From Lewinellaceae bacterium (GTDB lineage: Bacteria > Bacteroidota > Bacteroidia > Chitinophagales > Saprospiraceae): a DNA stretch of 64,000 nt. The notes below the pieces were generated by a model. It made no database searches. It saw nothing but the letters and a program-made list of their open reading frames with translations, and had not been told where the DNA came from. Both the position numbers and the translations under genes were made by a program. Position 1 is the stretch's first letter; each line of letters opens with the position of its first letter. Below, one piece after another: positions 1-9,091 of the stretch. The stretch lies in assembly GCA_020636445.1 (NCBI GenBank), contig JACJXV010000019.1, forward strand, positions 5,745-69,744. Reading direction: 5' to 3'.

Positions 1-76
1 CGCCGATGCCAAAGGAACGGTAACGATGAAGTGGGAGAAAATGGCTGTTGCCTTCAAGGTGAAAGCAACGAAATAA
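1..76 (+). CDS. C-terminal end of a DUF2911-like protein (partial)
   Basis: An open frame enters the window from the left and ends with TAA at 74-76, giving 24 residues with the ending GTVTMKWEKMAVAFKV followed by KATK. The alternation of Val, Trp and Lys around the words MKWEKMAVAFKV resembles the last strands of the DUF2911 family, periplasmic proteins of unknown function that are common in Bacteroidota. This is recognition from a short tail, so the family call is tentative. The reading frame itself is supported because it runs directly into a hairpin-rich intergenic region. Confidence 0.35.
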   Translation, partial: ADAKGTVTMKWEKMAVAFKVKATK

Positions 77-83
77 TTTTCCT

Positions 84-188
84 TCTTTGGCAAATTCCGT
101 GGTCGAGCTAAAATGAAGCGTAAAAGCGACTTATGAAAGCGTTGCGCTTCATTTTTGATCGACTCCAAAACACGAAATTTGCCAAAGA
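84..188. repeat. Long imperfect inverted repeat (large hairpin)
   Basis: The left arm at 84-120 (starting TCTTTGGCAAATTCCGTG) pairs with the right arm at 145-188 (ending CACGAAATTTGCCAAAGA). The outer 18 nt match with one difference, and the inner parts AAATGAAGCG and CGCTTCATTT also pair, with a small offset between them. The loop is about 24 nt. It starts 8 nt after the stop codon of the preceding gene, so it could work as its terminator, but the arms are much longer than a normal terminator and suggest a repeat element. Confidence 0.7.
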
Positions 189-238
189 ACCATAATTCCC
201 TAAGTCAGTTTCTGCCTGCGCAGAACCTCGCTGGCAAC

Positions 239-303
239 AGCAAAACCAAACGATCGCGAAGGTACTTGGGTAGCATCCCTTGCCTTCGCGTCTTAGTTTT
301 GCT
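239..303. repeat. Second hairpin in the 77-531 gap
   Basis: AGCAAAAC (239-246) and CGCGAAGG (255-262) pair with CCTTCGCG (283-290) and GTTTTGCT (296-303), giving two stacked 8-bp stems separated by an internal loop. Together with the hairpin at 84-188 it fills half of the 455-bp gap between the first two genes. I see no gene in 77-531; open frames there cross both hairpins and have no recognisable product. Confidence 0.5.
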
Positions 304-531
304 AACTTGTAAACACCTGATACATGGGGTCCGAAAACAAATCTGAAGCCCCTGAACCGGTTAACGACCAGGATATTATCCGGGTATTTTCCGGGAAATA
401 ATAGTAATTTTACGGTGCTATACGCCTCGCGAAGTGATTGAGTACACCCACTGGATTTACTCCATTTCGCGAAAGATTGAATTATCTTGAAAGCAGAACC
501 TTTAGCATTGCCTTTAACGGAAATCAACCAT

Positions 532-912
532 ATGAAACGAATCCTTTGGATATCCCTCACCTTGATCAGTCTGCTATCGGTAGCGTGTAAGCGTGATGCT
601 GCCGGCACCAAGGAAAAACTCATTGGCCGCTGGGAAATTACAGAGGCCTACCGCAATGACCGCCTTACGGAATCCCTGGCAGAACTGTATTTTGAATTCT
701 TCGCCGATGGCAAAATGCTAACTAATATCACGGGGAACCCGGAGCAAGCTACGTATAGCTTACGCAGCGACAAGATTAGCCAACGCGATAGTTCTATTGA
801 CGCAGATTATACTATTGAGGAGATTACGGACTCAACCATGATTATGAGTACCACCCTGCGGAATTTCAGCTTCCGATTTCTATTACACAAGGCCACGCCC
901 CCGGTAAAATAA
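532..912 (+). CDS. Lipocalin-like small lipoprotein
   Basis: Predicted 126-residue protein starting at the ATG at 532. A longer frame from a TTG at 487 exists, but the ATG places a lipoprotein signal directly at the N terminus: a charged start (MKR), a hydrophobic stretch and the lipobox LSVAC. The mature part has the words LIGRWEITEAYRND and YFEFFADGKMLTNITG, which fit the lipocalin-like/DUF4923-type small lipoproteins of Bacteroidota that begin with L-x-G-x-W. It is probably anchored in the outer or inner membrane facing the periplasm. The ligand is unknown. The following gene begins 25 bp downstream and may be cotranscribed. Confidence 0.65.
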   Translation: MKRILWISLTLISLLSVACKRDAAGTKEKLIGRWEITEAYRNDRLTESLAELYFEFFADGKMLTNITGNPEQATYSLRSDKISQRDSSIDADYTIEEITDSTMIMSTTLRNFSFRFLLHKATPPVK

Positions 913-937
913 TCTTTTTCATCTTCAAAACTGTCGT

Positions 938-1213
938 ATGAAACGTCTGCGGGCCAGTGAACTGATGCTACTGGAACTCATTATCTATATCGTCCTCTGG
1001 CTCAATAATGATTACCTGGCCTCTTTGGTAAGTATTATCTTTGGCAGTATATGTCTGGCCATACTGATTATTTCGTTGCTTGTCGAATGGATTGAACGCT
1101 CCAAGGTACCCCGCTGGTACTATTATTACCTGGCCGTTTCGATTCTGGCTCCGATAATAGCCTGGGGCTTCTACCGGGCGTTGAACGGGGAAATTCCCTG
1201 GACTCAGGGGTAA
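938..1213 (+). CDS. Small membrane protein, unknown function
   Basis: 91 residues with three hydrophobic segments, approximately residues 11-24, 28-48 and 62-80, separated by a short WIERSKVPRW loop and ending GEIPWTQG. I do not recognise a family. It follows the lipoprotein gene by 25 bp on the same strand, which suggests a two-gene unit. The composition is that of a real membrane protein rather than of a shadow frame: no overlapping opposite frame is credible here. Confidence 0.6.
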   Translation: MKRLRASELMLLELIIYIVLWLNNDYLASLVSIIFGSICLAILIISLLVEWIERSKVPRWYYYYLAVSILAPIIAWGFYRALNGEIPWTQG

Positions 1214-1264
1214 AAGGATGTGTGGTACTTGATCCGTTCCTGATTAAGGAGGAATAGTGCTAAA

Positions 1265-1361
1265 GCAGTGAGCAGGGTCTTTTCCTGAAATAAGCAGCAC
1301 CTCCTTATTAATCCATGGTGTGTGCATTATTTTACCACAGATTACACGGATTCACACAGAT
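1265..1361. repeat. Dispersed repeat words in the 1214-1436 gap
   Basis: This short gap contains three words that recur elsewhere in the window: GCAGTGAGCAGG at 1265-1276 (the heptamer of the array at 59800), AATCCATGGTG followed by GCATTATTTT at 1310-1334 (again at 62489-62513), and CCACAGATTACACGGATTC at 1335-1353 (a relative at 18453-18480). No gene is visible between 1214 and 1436. Confidence 0.55.
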
Positions 1362-1436
1362 GCTTCTCCACTTGTGCGGTGGCGGTCAAAAAATGGAAAG
1401 TCAGCCCTCAATTTAATACCCAACGCACCATACCGC

Positions 1437-3626
1437 TTATCCCATTAATCCATCCTCCAAAGGAAGTTTGCGAATCCGCTTACCTGTCAGGCGGCTGATG
1501 GCATTTGCCAGTGCAGGAGCCAGTGGTGGCAAGGCAGGTTCACCGGACCCGGTAGGTGCCTCTTCATTCGGAACAACGTGTACTTCCAACTGCGGCATCT
1601 CATTAATCCGTAAAATCGGATAGGTATGAAAGTTGTTTTCAGTGGCTGCGCCATTGGTGAACGTAATAGCCGGCTTCAGGGCAGCACTTAAGCCCATCAC
1701 TACACAGCCTTCGCACTGCGCTTTCACATTATCCGGGTTGACGGCTATCCCACAATCAACGGCAGTTATGATCCGCTCGATGCGAATTTTACCTGCTGAA
1801 TTCCGGGAAATTTCGACAACGTGACCAGCCGTAGTGTTAAAACAGTGGGTCATGGCGATACCGCGTGCCCAATTTTCGGGCAAGGGCTTTTCCCAGTTGG
1901 CTTTTTCTGCTAGGAACTGAAGGAATTTCCGGTTCCGTTGATTAGTCTGCAGCATAGCCATGCGAAAGGCTACCGGATCCTTCCCGGCCGCTTCCGCCAG
2001 TTCATCTATAAAACATTCGTGCGCAAAGACATTGGTTGATGAGTATACCGAGCGCCACCAAACCAGTGGAATCGGATCTACATCTGCGAACACATAGCGG
2101 GACTGGTAATTTGGAATATCGTAAAGATGCTCATTCACCGGTTCCATTTCCCCGCCTTCGCCGTTGCTTCCCGACATCCCCGGGAATAAGGAATAGCTAA
2201 TCGAAGGAGTGGTTACCTTGTGTTGCAACGCAACCAATTGGCCATCGCTGCTGATTCCGCCTTGTAAGCGGTTAACTGAACCGGGCCGGAAGGGGCTTTG
2301 TGTCATATCGTCTTCCCGCGTCCATACTACTTTTACCGGCACGCCCAATTCCTTGGAAAGGACCACGCCTTCGAGTATAAAATCAGGTAATGCCCGCCGA
2401 CCAAATCCGCCACCCAGGAAAGCTACATGCACCGTGACCTGTTCGGGCTGAAACCCGAGGGTTTTAGCCACCTCCTGCTGAGCCCACTGAGGGAATTGGG
2501 TCGGTGCCCAGATTTCACAGCTATCCGCACGAACTTCAACCAGGGCATTTTGCGGCTCCATGGCGGCATGAGCAGCAAAGGGCGTTTCGTATTCTGCCTC
2601 CAGCCGAACAGGGGCCGCAGCATATGCACGGGCAAAAGCACCTTCGCTGGAAACTTCCACGCCTTCCTTTTGCGCCGCTGCCCGAAGTTTATCGTAAATC
2701 GCTGCTGTATCCAGCAACACCTCGTCATTTTCCCAGGTCACCTTTAACGCCCTTCGGCCCTGCAAAGCCGCCCAGTAACTATCTGCAATCACCGCAACGC
2801 CTTCCATACGCTTTTTAAAAAGTATCCGTTCGGTCTTTAGTACTTTTTGCACTCCGGGAATAGCCAGGACCGCACTATCATCAATCGCTTTTACTTTACT
2901 GCTAAAGGAGGGTGCCCGCTCAATAAGCGCATACACCATGCCTTCTTTTTTCATATCCAGGCCATAGTTGGCGGCACCACGCACTTTCAGGGGTACATCC
3001 GGGCGTGCTACAGATTTACCAATAAGCCGGAACTTGTCCGGTGACTTCAGTGGTGGATTTTCAGGAATGGGTAATTGCGCAGCAGCAGCTACTAAGTCTG
3101 CATAAGCCAACCGCTCATCTGTTTTCCGGTTAATTACCATACCATTTTCCGTATCACAATCGGCCCGATCAATACCCCAACGGGTAGCCGCTGCCAAGGC
3201 TAGCATTTCCCGGGCGGCGGCGCCCACCTTGCGCATGGGTTCCCACATGGTGCGCACACTAGCACTTCCACCAACACCCTGATCGCCGTATTTTTTATCC
3301 CCAGGTGCTTGTTTGATCGTCACTTGATCGAGGGTCACATCCAGTTCTTCAGCAATTAGCAAGGGCATAGACTGGTAGGTACCCTGGCCCATATCCGGGC
3401 GGTGAGCCATCAGTGTAATATTACCTTGATCATCAATAATGACAAACGGATTTATCCCTGTTCCTTCCGGAACGTCATCCACATTTCCTTTAAAAAGCGT
3501 AATGCTGCCTTCCGGCTCTGGTCCATCCTGTTTTTTGCATCCGGGAAGATAAAAGCCTATCACGAGCGCCGTTCCGGCTAATCCGGCCTGGCGCAAAAAT
3601 GCTCTACGATCGATATTTGAAGTCAT
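1437..3626 (-). CDS. Molybdopterin-binding hydroxylase large subunit (isoquinoline 1-oxidoreductase beta type)
   Basis: 729 residues. The N terminus carries a twin-arginine signal (DRRAFLRQAGLAGTALVIGF) followed by GC, so it is exported folded with its cofactor. The rest follows the xanthine dehydrogenase/aldehyde oxidase molybdenum-binding subunit of the IorB type: HRPDMGQGTYQSMPLLIAEE near residue 75, a GFGRR motif, and the C-terminal words GSGEPALPPLAPALANAI around the cofactor pocket with the Glu expected as catalytic base. It should hydroxylate an aldehyde or N-heterocycle, together with the small iron-sulfur subunit encoded 26 bp upstream at 3653-4132. The substrate cannot be told from sequence. 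No separate FAD subunit is adjacent, as usual for Ior-type periplasmic enzymes. Confidence 0.9.
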   Translation of the reverse strand: MTSNIDRRAFLRQAGLAGTALVIGFYLPGCKKQDGPEPEGSITLFKGNVDDVPEGTGINPFVIIDDQGNITLMAHRPDMGQGTYQSMPLLIAEELDVTLDQVTIKQAPGDKKYGDQGVGGSASVRTMWEPMRKVGAAAREMLALAAATRWGIDRADCDTENGMVINRKTDERLAYADLVAAAAQLPIPENPPLKSPDKFRLIGKSVARPDVPLKVRGAANYGLDMKKEGMVYALIERAPSFSSKVKAIDDSAVLAIPGVQKVLKTERILFKKRMEGVAVIADSYWAALQGRRALKVTWENDEVLLDTAAIYDKLRAAAQKEGVEVSSEGAFARAYAAAPVRLEAEYETPFAAHAAMEPQNALVEVRADSCEIWAPTQFPQWAQQEVAKTLGFQPEQVTVHVAFLGGGFGRRALPDFILEGVVLSKELGVPVKVVWTREDDMTQSPFRPGSVNRLQGGISSDGQLVALQHKVTTPSISYSLFPGMSGSNGEGGEMEPVNEHLYDIPNYQSRYVFADVDPIPLVWWRSVYSSTNVFAHECFIDELAEAAGKDPVAFRMAMLQTNQRNRKFLQFLAEKANWEKPLPENWARGIAMTHCFNTTAGHVVEISRNSAGKIRIERIITAVDCGIAVNPDNVKAQCEGCVVMGLSAALKPAITFTNGAATENNFHTYPILRINEMPQLEVHVVPNEEAPTGSGEPALPPLAPALANAISRLTGKRIRKLPLEDGLMG

Positions 3627-3652
3627 GATTGTCGTTTTGGAAAGGAAAAAGA

Positions 3653-4132
3653 TTACCGCTTACTCAGCATTTCGCGTTTATCTGCCGCCGCCCGGTGAAT
3701 TGCTGCCCGAACACGCTTATAGGTGCCACACCGACAGATATTTCCAACCATAGCCGCATCGATATCAGCATCAGAAGGAGCCTCTTTCTCATTGAGTAAG
3801 GCCACTGCCGACATAATCTGCCCCGATTGACAATAGCCGCATTGCGGCACCTGCTCTGCAATCCAGGCTTGTTGAACGGGATGGTCTCCTTTTTCTGATA
3901 TCCCTTCAATGGTAGTAATCTTTTTGCCTATGGCTGCCAGCACAGGGGTACTGCAGGAACGAATCGGCTGACCGTCAAGATGAATCGTACAGGCACCGCA
4001 TTGGCCTATACCGCAACCGAATTTGGTGCCATTCATTCCCAGAAAGTCACGAATCACCCATAGTAAAGGCATATCTTCGGCAACCTCTACCTGGTAGGAT
4101 TTTCCATTCACAGAAAGCTTAATCAAGGACAT
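3653..4132 (-). CDS. (2Fe-2S) small subunit of molybdenum hydroxylase (IorA type)
   Basis: 159 residues with the two [2Fe-2S] clusters of the family: a plant-ferredoxin type N-terminal domain with FGCGIGQCGACTIHLDG and a further Cys in RSCSTP, and a C-terminal four-helix domain with CGYCQSGQ and NICRCGTY. It passes electrons from the molybdenum site of the large subunit (1437-3626) to an external acceptor. It has no signal of its own; in such pairs the small subunit is carried out with the Tat-targeted partner. The small-then-large gene order with a 26-bp gap is the usual operon arrangement. Confidence 0.92.
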   Translation of the reverse strand: MSLIKLSVNGKSYQVEVAEDMPLLWVIRDFLGMNGTKFGCGIGQCGACTIHLDGQPIRSCSTPVLAAIGKKITTIEGISEKGDHPVQQAWIAEQVPQCGYCQSGQIMSAVALLNEKEAPSDADIDAAMVGNICRCGTYKRVRAAIHRAAADKREMLSKR

Positions 4133-4202
4133 AGTTGCATGAATTTAATTAAAGCACGCTAGGCCAACAGTGTGCAGGGTATCCGTAAGATAAGGAAAAG
4201 AT

Positions 4203-5546
4203 TTAATGGATAGCAGGATTTTGTGGATCCTTTCGACTAAGCCTACTCAGGTACACATTAACGCCTAGAAAGACAACGCCCAACAGAACAAACGCAATCC
4301 CTTTGGCCACCAAACTCCAATCCGCATCAAAAAAGCGGGTTGCAGCAATAGATAAAATAAAAAGCAAGCCGATGTTGAGGTCCAGCATTTCCCGGTCGCG
4401 GATAGCATGTTGCAGAAAGGCCGCGCCTACCCCCAGTCCATAAATATTGATGATCACCTGTGCCAGCACACCAGCACCGTAAATGGAAAGTATCCAGTAG
4501 GACCAGGCAAAAACCGGAAATAACCCCAGGAGTATTAAGGCACTATAGTTCCCCTTGTCTTTCACCAGTAATCGATAGACCTGCCATCCCCATCCTGCGA
4601 CAAAGCCTGCCAGGGCACCCCAGCTCAACGCACGGCCCCAGGCAGGTAATTTATTACTCCACAGCGCAGCCAGGGAAGCATCGGCAGGGTCTCCGACTTT
4701 CATGCCATAGGCCATGGCAATAACCAGGATAAATATACAGCCTAACGAAAACGCCCAAAACGGGCGGCCAATTAGCGAAGCCCCTTGTGAAAAAAAACGG
4801 CGACTTAGGAGTAAGAAAAAGGCTAAAACGGCGGATGACCCCACCAGATAGGCAAAAGAAGCCTGACCATCCATGACCCGTAACCAACCAAGGGCGAAAA
4901 CAAGCATAAATACCCAACCTAGTGCCGTCCGCCGCAATTGTTGTTCCTGCGTACGCCAATGGCGCCATAAATGGGGTAACGCCAGTAGAATCCAGGCCCA
5001 GAACCCCATAAATTCTGGCTCCGGTGCCTCTAATGTCCACGCCATAGCCCCAACCAAATAAAGGATGGCACATATACTCGAATCAAGTAAATACAGCAAC
5101 GGGATACTGAAAAACAACCACCAGCCCACCAGGGCGGTAGAGCTGGTCACCCAACCGAACGTAGTGGACAACAGCGTGAGCGTTGCCACAATCATCAGCA
5201 TCAGGAATGTAGATGCTGACTCGCGCCAGGCAAGGCTTTCTGATTGGCGCAAATAAGCAAATCCAAAAATTCCCAACCCCACCGCCAGCGGTAGCAGGCT
5301 AAGGACTGTTCGCCAGGGAGTGGTTAAAATATCCCATTTATACGCCACAATCAGAATAATACCCCCACCAATCAGCAAGCTGGCAATGACTCCCACAATA
5401 ACCAGCGCCATGTTGTAATCGGGCTTATCCTCCTCCAAATGATAATGCCTTCGCAGGGCATTTGCCTGTTGGTCCGAAATCAATTCTTCTTCAACCCACT
5501 GGGGAAGTTGTTGCTGTAACCAGCGCAGATATCGTTTTTCAGCCAT
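4203..5546 (-). CDS. DUF2157 family membrane protein
   Basis: 447 residues. The first 35 residues are soluble (RYLRWLQQQLPQWVEEELIS, then DQQANALRRHY), which is the typical opening of DUF2157 proteins, and are followed by a series of roughly a dozen hydrophobic segments running to the C terminus. The function of the family is unknown. It lies 70 bp upstream of the molybdenum hydroxylase genes on the same strand and could share a transcript, but nothing links the functions. Confidence 0.8.
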   Translation of the reverse strand: MAEKRYLRWLQQQLPQWVEEELISDQQANALRRHYHLEEDKPDYNMALVIVGVIASLLIGGGIILIVAYKWDILTTPWRTVLSLLPLAVGLGIFGFAYLRQSESLAWRESASTFLMLMIVATLTLLSTTFGWVTSSTALVGWWLFFSIPLLYLLDSSICAILYLVGAMAWTLEAPEPEFMGFWAWILLALPHLWRHWRTQEQQLRRTALGWVFMLVFALGWLRVMDGQASFAYLVGSSAVLAFFLLLSRRFFSQGASLIGRPFWAFSLGCIFILVIAMAYGMKVGDPADASLAALWSNKLPAWGRALSWGALAGFVAGWGWQVYRLLVKDKGNYSALILLGLFPVFAWSYWILSIYGAGVLAQVIINIYGLGVGAAFLQHAIRDREMLDLNIGLLFILSIAATRFFDADWSLVAKGIAFVLLGVVFLGVNVYLSRLSRKDPQNPAIH

Positions 5547-5637
5547 GCGTGTTCTTTTTACTCATTCAATATACAAGCTTTTAAGGGTTTCCCAGTAGTT
5601 ACGTCTGACTCTTACCCAACAATAGCCAGAACAGTGG

Positions 5638-5669
5638 TTTGGTTTCCTCCACCTGTAGCTTTACCTTTG
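5638..5669 (+). promoter_or_regulatory. Bacteroidota promoter, TTTG-N20-TACCTTTG
   Basis: TTTG at 5638-5641 and TACCTTTG at 5662-5669 are 20 bp apart, matching the Bacteroidota -33/-7 consensus. Transcription should begin near 5675, which excludes the upstream in-frame start at 5634 and supports the ATG at 5697 for the next gene. Confidence 0.7.
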
Positions 5670-5696
5670 TCGAAATCACCCATTTACACCCCTGCT

Positions 5697-6701
5697 ATGA
5701 GCGGTTTGATTAATCCCAAAACGTACGTTCTCTGCTTCACCTTGCTTCTGTCAATACTGGGTTTCAGCCAGGATACCAGCCGGGTAAGTTTTTGGGAGCC
5801 GGCAGATTCCCTCAACCGTGGGCGCCTGCGCCTATTGGTGACCAGCGGGGCCGTGGGGTATTCGGCAGCGGCGGTTGGTCTCTATAGCATTTGGTACAAA
5901 AACTACGACCTGGAGCCCTTCCACGCCTTCGATGATTATGGCGAATGGGAAAACATGGATAAAGCCGGGCACTCCTTTACTGCCTACGCCTACAGCTATC
6001 AAGCGTTTAAAGGAATGCGCTGGGCGGGTGTTCGCCACAAACCTGCCGTTTGGATAGGGGCAGGAGTGGGTACTCTCCTGCAAACAACCATCGAGGTGAT
6101 GGACGGCTTTTCGGAACGATGGGGCTTCTCCTGGTATGATATGGGGTTTAACACCCTGGGGGTAGCTCTCTTTGCCGGCCAGGAATTTCTCTGGGAGGAG
6201 CAACGCATCCAGCTCAAAGTTTCGCAATCGCGCCCAAATTACAACACCATCCCAGTCAAGGCCACCAATGCAGAAGCCTATTCCAGTATGCGGGATGCCG
6301 CCTATGGCCTTTTTGGCCGGAGCCTGCCGGAAGCGTTCATCAAGGATTACAACGGCCTGACTGTCTGGATGAGCATCAACCCGGCTTCCTTCCTCAGCCG
6401 GGATAATCAACGCAGTATTATTCCCCGCTGGCTAAACTTGGCTGCCGGCGTTAGTGCTGAAAACGTATTTGGCGCTTACGGCAATGTTTACACAGATCCG
6501 CAAGGGCGAATTTTCCCGCTCTACCAGTATCCCCGTTACCGACAATACTTCCTGTCACTGGACGTAGATCTGCGGCGCATACGCACCCGCAGCCCCTTCC
6601 TGAAGTCCGTTTTTAGTGGTTTGAGCTGGTTAAAATTTCCAGCGCCTGCCCTGGAGTGGAACACCCTGGGCAAAAGACGTTTTCGATGGTTATACTGGTA
6701 A
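5697..6701 (+). CDS. DUF2279 family protein (periplasmic)
   Basis: 334 residues from the ATG at 5697, chosen because the promoter lies just upstream and because this start gives a clean signal peptide (hydrophobic YVLCFTLLLSILGFSQ, cleavage after FSQ). A central segment with MDKAGHSFTAYAYSYQAFKG matches the DKxGH-type opening of DUF2279, and is followed by hydrophobic segments containing GVGTLLQTTIEVMDGFSERWG. The family occurs near envelope genes but has no known activity. The gene converges on rimK with no spacing at all: the two stop codons abut at 6701/6702. Confidence 0.7.
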   Translation: MSGLINPKTYVLCFTLLLSILGFSQDTSRVSFWEPADSLNRGRLRLLVTSGAVGYSAAAVGLYSIWYKNYDLEPFHAFDDYGEWENMDKAGHSFTAYAYSYQAFKGMRWAGVRHKPAVWIGAGVGTLLQTTIEVMDGFSERWGFSWYDMGFNTLGVALFAGQEFLWEEQRIQLKVSQSRPNYNTIPVKATNAEAYSSMRDAAYGLFGRSLPEAFIKDYNGLTVWMSINPASFLSRDNQRSIIPRWLNLAAGVSAENVFGAYGNVYTDPQGRIFPLYQYPRYRQYFLSLDVDLRRIRTRSPFLKSVFSGLSWLKFPAPALEWNTLGKRRFRWLYW

Positions 6702-7604
6702 TCAGGCAGAAATCAGTGCTCCCTGACGGGCCATTGCCCCCGAGGCAGCATAGTCGACAATAGCTCCTGCCACGTCTTTACCCGTAACCGATTCAATGCC
6801 TTCCAGGCCGGGAGAAGCATTCACTTCTAACAACAAAGGCCCTCGCTCAGAGCGCAAGAAGTCTACTCCGGCCACCGAAAGTCCCAGCAAATCAGCCGCA
6901 CGCAAAACGGTCTGTCGCTCAATAGCCGTGAGGCGCACGGCCCTCGCCGATCCACCTTGGTGGAGGTTGGCGCGAAAATCACCGGGACGCGCTTGCCGTT
7001 TCATCGCAGCAACAATCTGCCCATTGACGATCAGCACCCGAATATCCGACCCATTGGCTTCCGGGATAAATTCCTGTAAGAGGGCTCTTTCCTGGCGAAA
7101 AGCAAACTCATCCCGGGCGGCCTGCAGGGCTTCCCAGGAATCAATGAGCATTACCCCCTCTCCATGTGTACTGGATATCGGTTTAAACACCAGCGGAAAG
7201 CCTCCCAAACGGGCGACCAGCGGTGACAAGGTATCCTCCTCACCCGCAATCGCCGAAAGCGGTACCGGAATACCTGCACCCGCCAAATGCTGTAAACAAT
7301 GCATTTTATCGCGGGCGACCAACAAGGGTTGAGCTGCCGTAGTAGAGAAAACGGATTGTAAGGTAAACTGATGAATAATTGCGGCGCCCAAAGCAGTAGC
7401 AGAAGTGCCAATCCGCGGAATAATGGCATTTAAATCATCAAGAACCCGGCCCTGGTAGCTGATCTGTGGCCCCTCTGCCGTAAGCAGAACCGAACAACGG
7501 CTGTAGTCGATCAACTCCATGGTATAGCCCCGATTCCTCCCAGCGCGTAGAATGCTCTGTGTAGAATACAACTGCGGACCTCGGGATAAGACGGCAATTT
7601 TCAT
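6702..7604 (-). CDS. rimK: RimK-family ATP-grasp glutamate ligase
   Basis: 300 residues, the usual length for RimK. It starts MKIAVLSRGPQLYST and shows the ATP-grasp parts in order: FPLVFKPISSTHGEG (nucleotide-binding loop), LLQEFIPEANGSDIRVLIVN, RANLHQGGSA, and the metal-binding LLLEVNASPGLEGIE near the C terminus. RimK adds glutamate residues to the C terminus of ribosomal protein S6; close relatives make other peptide bonds (for example in coenzyme or poly-glutamate synthesis), so the exact acceptor is inferred. The gene is alone on this strand, divergent from the UMF1 transporter gene. Confidence 0.88.
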   Translation of the reverse strand: MKIAVLSRGPQLYSTQSILRAGRNRGYTMELIDYSRCSVLLTAEGPQISYQGRVLDDLNAIIPRIGTSATALGAAIIHQFTLQSVFSTTAAQPLLVARDKMHCLQHLAGAGIPVPLSAIAGEEDTLSPLVARLGGFPLVFKPISSTHGEGVMLIDSWEALQAARDEFAFRQERALLQEFIPEANGSDIRVLIVNGQIVAAMKRQARPGDFRANLHQGGSARAVRLTAIERQTVLRAADLLGLSVAGVDFLRSERGPLLLEVNASPGLEGIESVTGKDVAGAIVDYAASGAMARQGALISA

Positions 7605-7771
7605 GATTATTGCTTACGGATCATCCTGTTGAAAAAAGCGGAATCGTATTGCAGCCGCGAATTTACAACTATACCGCATATTTTTATCTCTTTTGCAAAA
7701 GGCACACTCAATCTCTCCTATAGAAAAATAGCTATCTTGCACGTGGCAAAGTCACCCTTAACACCTCAACC

Positions 7772-9091
7772 ATGCCTGCTGCCATACCCTCACCGCCACC
7801 AGCGCTCAACAATAAAAAGATGATCAACGCCTGGGCGATGTTCGACTGGGCCAACTCCGCCTTTGCGCTGGTGATTACCACAGCTATTTTTCCCGCCTAT
7901 TTTGTAGCGGTGACCGATGATAACCTGCGGGTGCTTGGAATCGAAATGACGAACAGCTCCCTGTATGCTTTTTCTATATCAGCCGCCTACCTGGTTATTG
8001 CTGTTCTTTCGCCTTTTTTATCCGGCATTGCCGATTATGGTGGCCAAAAAAAGCGCTTCCTCAAGTTTTTTACCACCATGGGGTCGCTGGCATGCATATC
8101 CCTTTTTCTGTTTCAGGGCATGGGCCAACTTGCCCTCGGAACTATATCCTTTATCATATCGATGATTGGTTTTGCCGGGGGCCTGGTTTTCTATAATTCC
8201 TATTTACCTGAAATCGTTTCCGAAGACCAATACGACCGGGTGAGTGCCCGGGGCTTTGCTTTTGGTTATATTGGCAGTGTACTGCTGTTGATTATCAACC
8301 TGATTGTCATCCAGCGCCCGGGCTGGTTTGGATTACCTACAGAGGGTACGCTTCCCGTAAGGCTTACTTTCATCATGGTCGGTTTATGGTGGTTTGGTTT
8401 TGCCCTGATTCCCTTTCACTTTTTACCCAAATCGCCTCCTCTGGAGAAAACCCCCAACCTGATCAGCCGGGGGTTTGGCGAACTAAAAAAAGTATGGAAA
8501 GCCACCCGTCATCAGTTTCACCTGAAGACGTTCCTGCTATCCTTCTTTTGTTACAGTGCCGGCGTGCAGACGGTGCTCTACCTGGCGGCCACCTTCGCTG
8601 AGAAAGAATTGGCTTTTGCCACTTCTGAGCTCATCCTTGTCATTTTGCTCCTCCAGATCATCGCTATCGCCGGAGCGTTTCTGGCAGCCCGACTTTCCGA
8701 CTGGCGCGGCAATAAAGTAGCCCTCGCCGTTTTGCTGATCATCTGGACCTGCATTTGTTTTGCAGCGTATCTGGTGCAAGGAAAAACCGAGTTCTACCTG
8801 ATTGCAGCTGCTGTGGGCCTCGTCATGGGGGGCATTCAATCGATGTCAAGGTCAACGTATTCAAAATTACTTCCCGTAGACACCACGGATACTGCCTCCT
8901 ACTTTAGTTTTTACGATGTCCTGGAAAAGGTCGCCATCGTTTTAGGTACCTTTATCTTTGGCTTCCTGGATCAGCTCACCGGAAGTATGCGTATCAGTAT
9001 TCTCATCCTGGGCGTGTTTTTCGTGGTGGGGTTACTCTTCTTATTACGCGTAAAGATTCAACCGGAAAAAACCACTTCAGTACCGGCATGA
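7772..9091 (+). CDS. MFS transporter, UMF1 family
   Basis: 439 residues with about twelve hydrophobic segments. The start MINAWAMFDWANSAFALVIT (after a short proline-rich leader) is the signature of the UMF1/Atg22-like branch of the major facilitator superfamily, and the word GGIQSMSRSTYSKLLPVD near residue 350 is also typical. The substrate is not known for bacterial members; in yeast the relative Atg22 exports amino acids from the vacuole. Its stop codon overlaps the start of the next gene (ATGA at 9088-9091), so the two are translationally coupled. Confidence 0.88.
   Translation: MPAAIPSPPPALNNKKMINAWAMFDWANSAFALVITTAIFPAYFVAVTDDNLRVLGIEMTNSSLYAFSISAAYLVIAVLSPFLSGIADYGGQKKRFLKFFTTMGSLACISLFLFQGMGQLALGTISFIISMIGFAGGLVFYNSYLPEIVSEDQYDRVSARGFAFGYIGSVLLLIINLIVIQRPGWFGLPTEGTLPVRLTFIMVGLWWFGFALIPFHFLPKSPPLEKTPNLISRGFGELKKVWKATRHQFHLKTFLLSFFCYSAGVQTVLYLAATFAEKELAFATSELILVILLLQIIAIAGAFLAARLSDWRGNKVALAVLLIIWTCICFAAYLVQGKTEFYLIAAAVGLVMGGIQSMSRSTYSKLLPVDTTDTASYFSFYDVLEKVAIVLGTFIFGFLDQLTGSMRISILILGVFFVVGLLFLLRVKIQPEKTTSVPA

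Noticed and set aside
108..623. 171-codon minus-strand frame
   Set aside because: It crosses the two hairpins and the start of the lipoprotein gene and has no recognisable domain or signal.
5832..6410. 192-codon minus-strand frame
   Set aside because: Lies antisense within the DUF2279 gene, which has a promoter, signal peptide and family motif.
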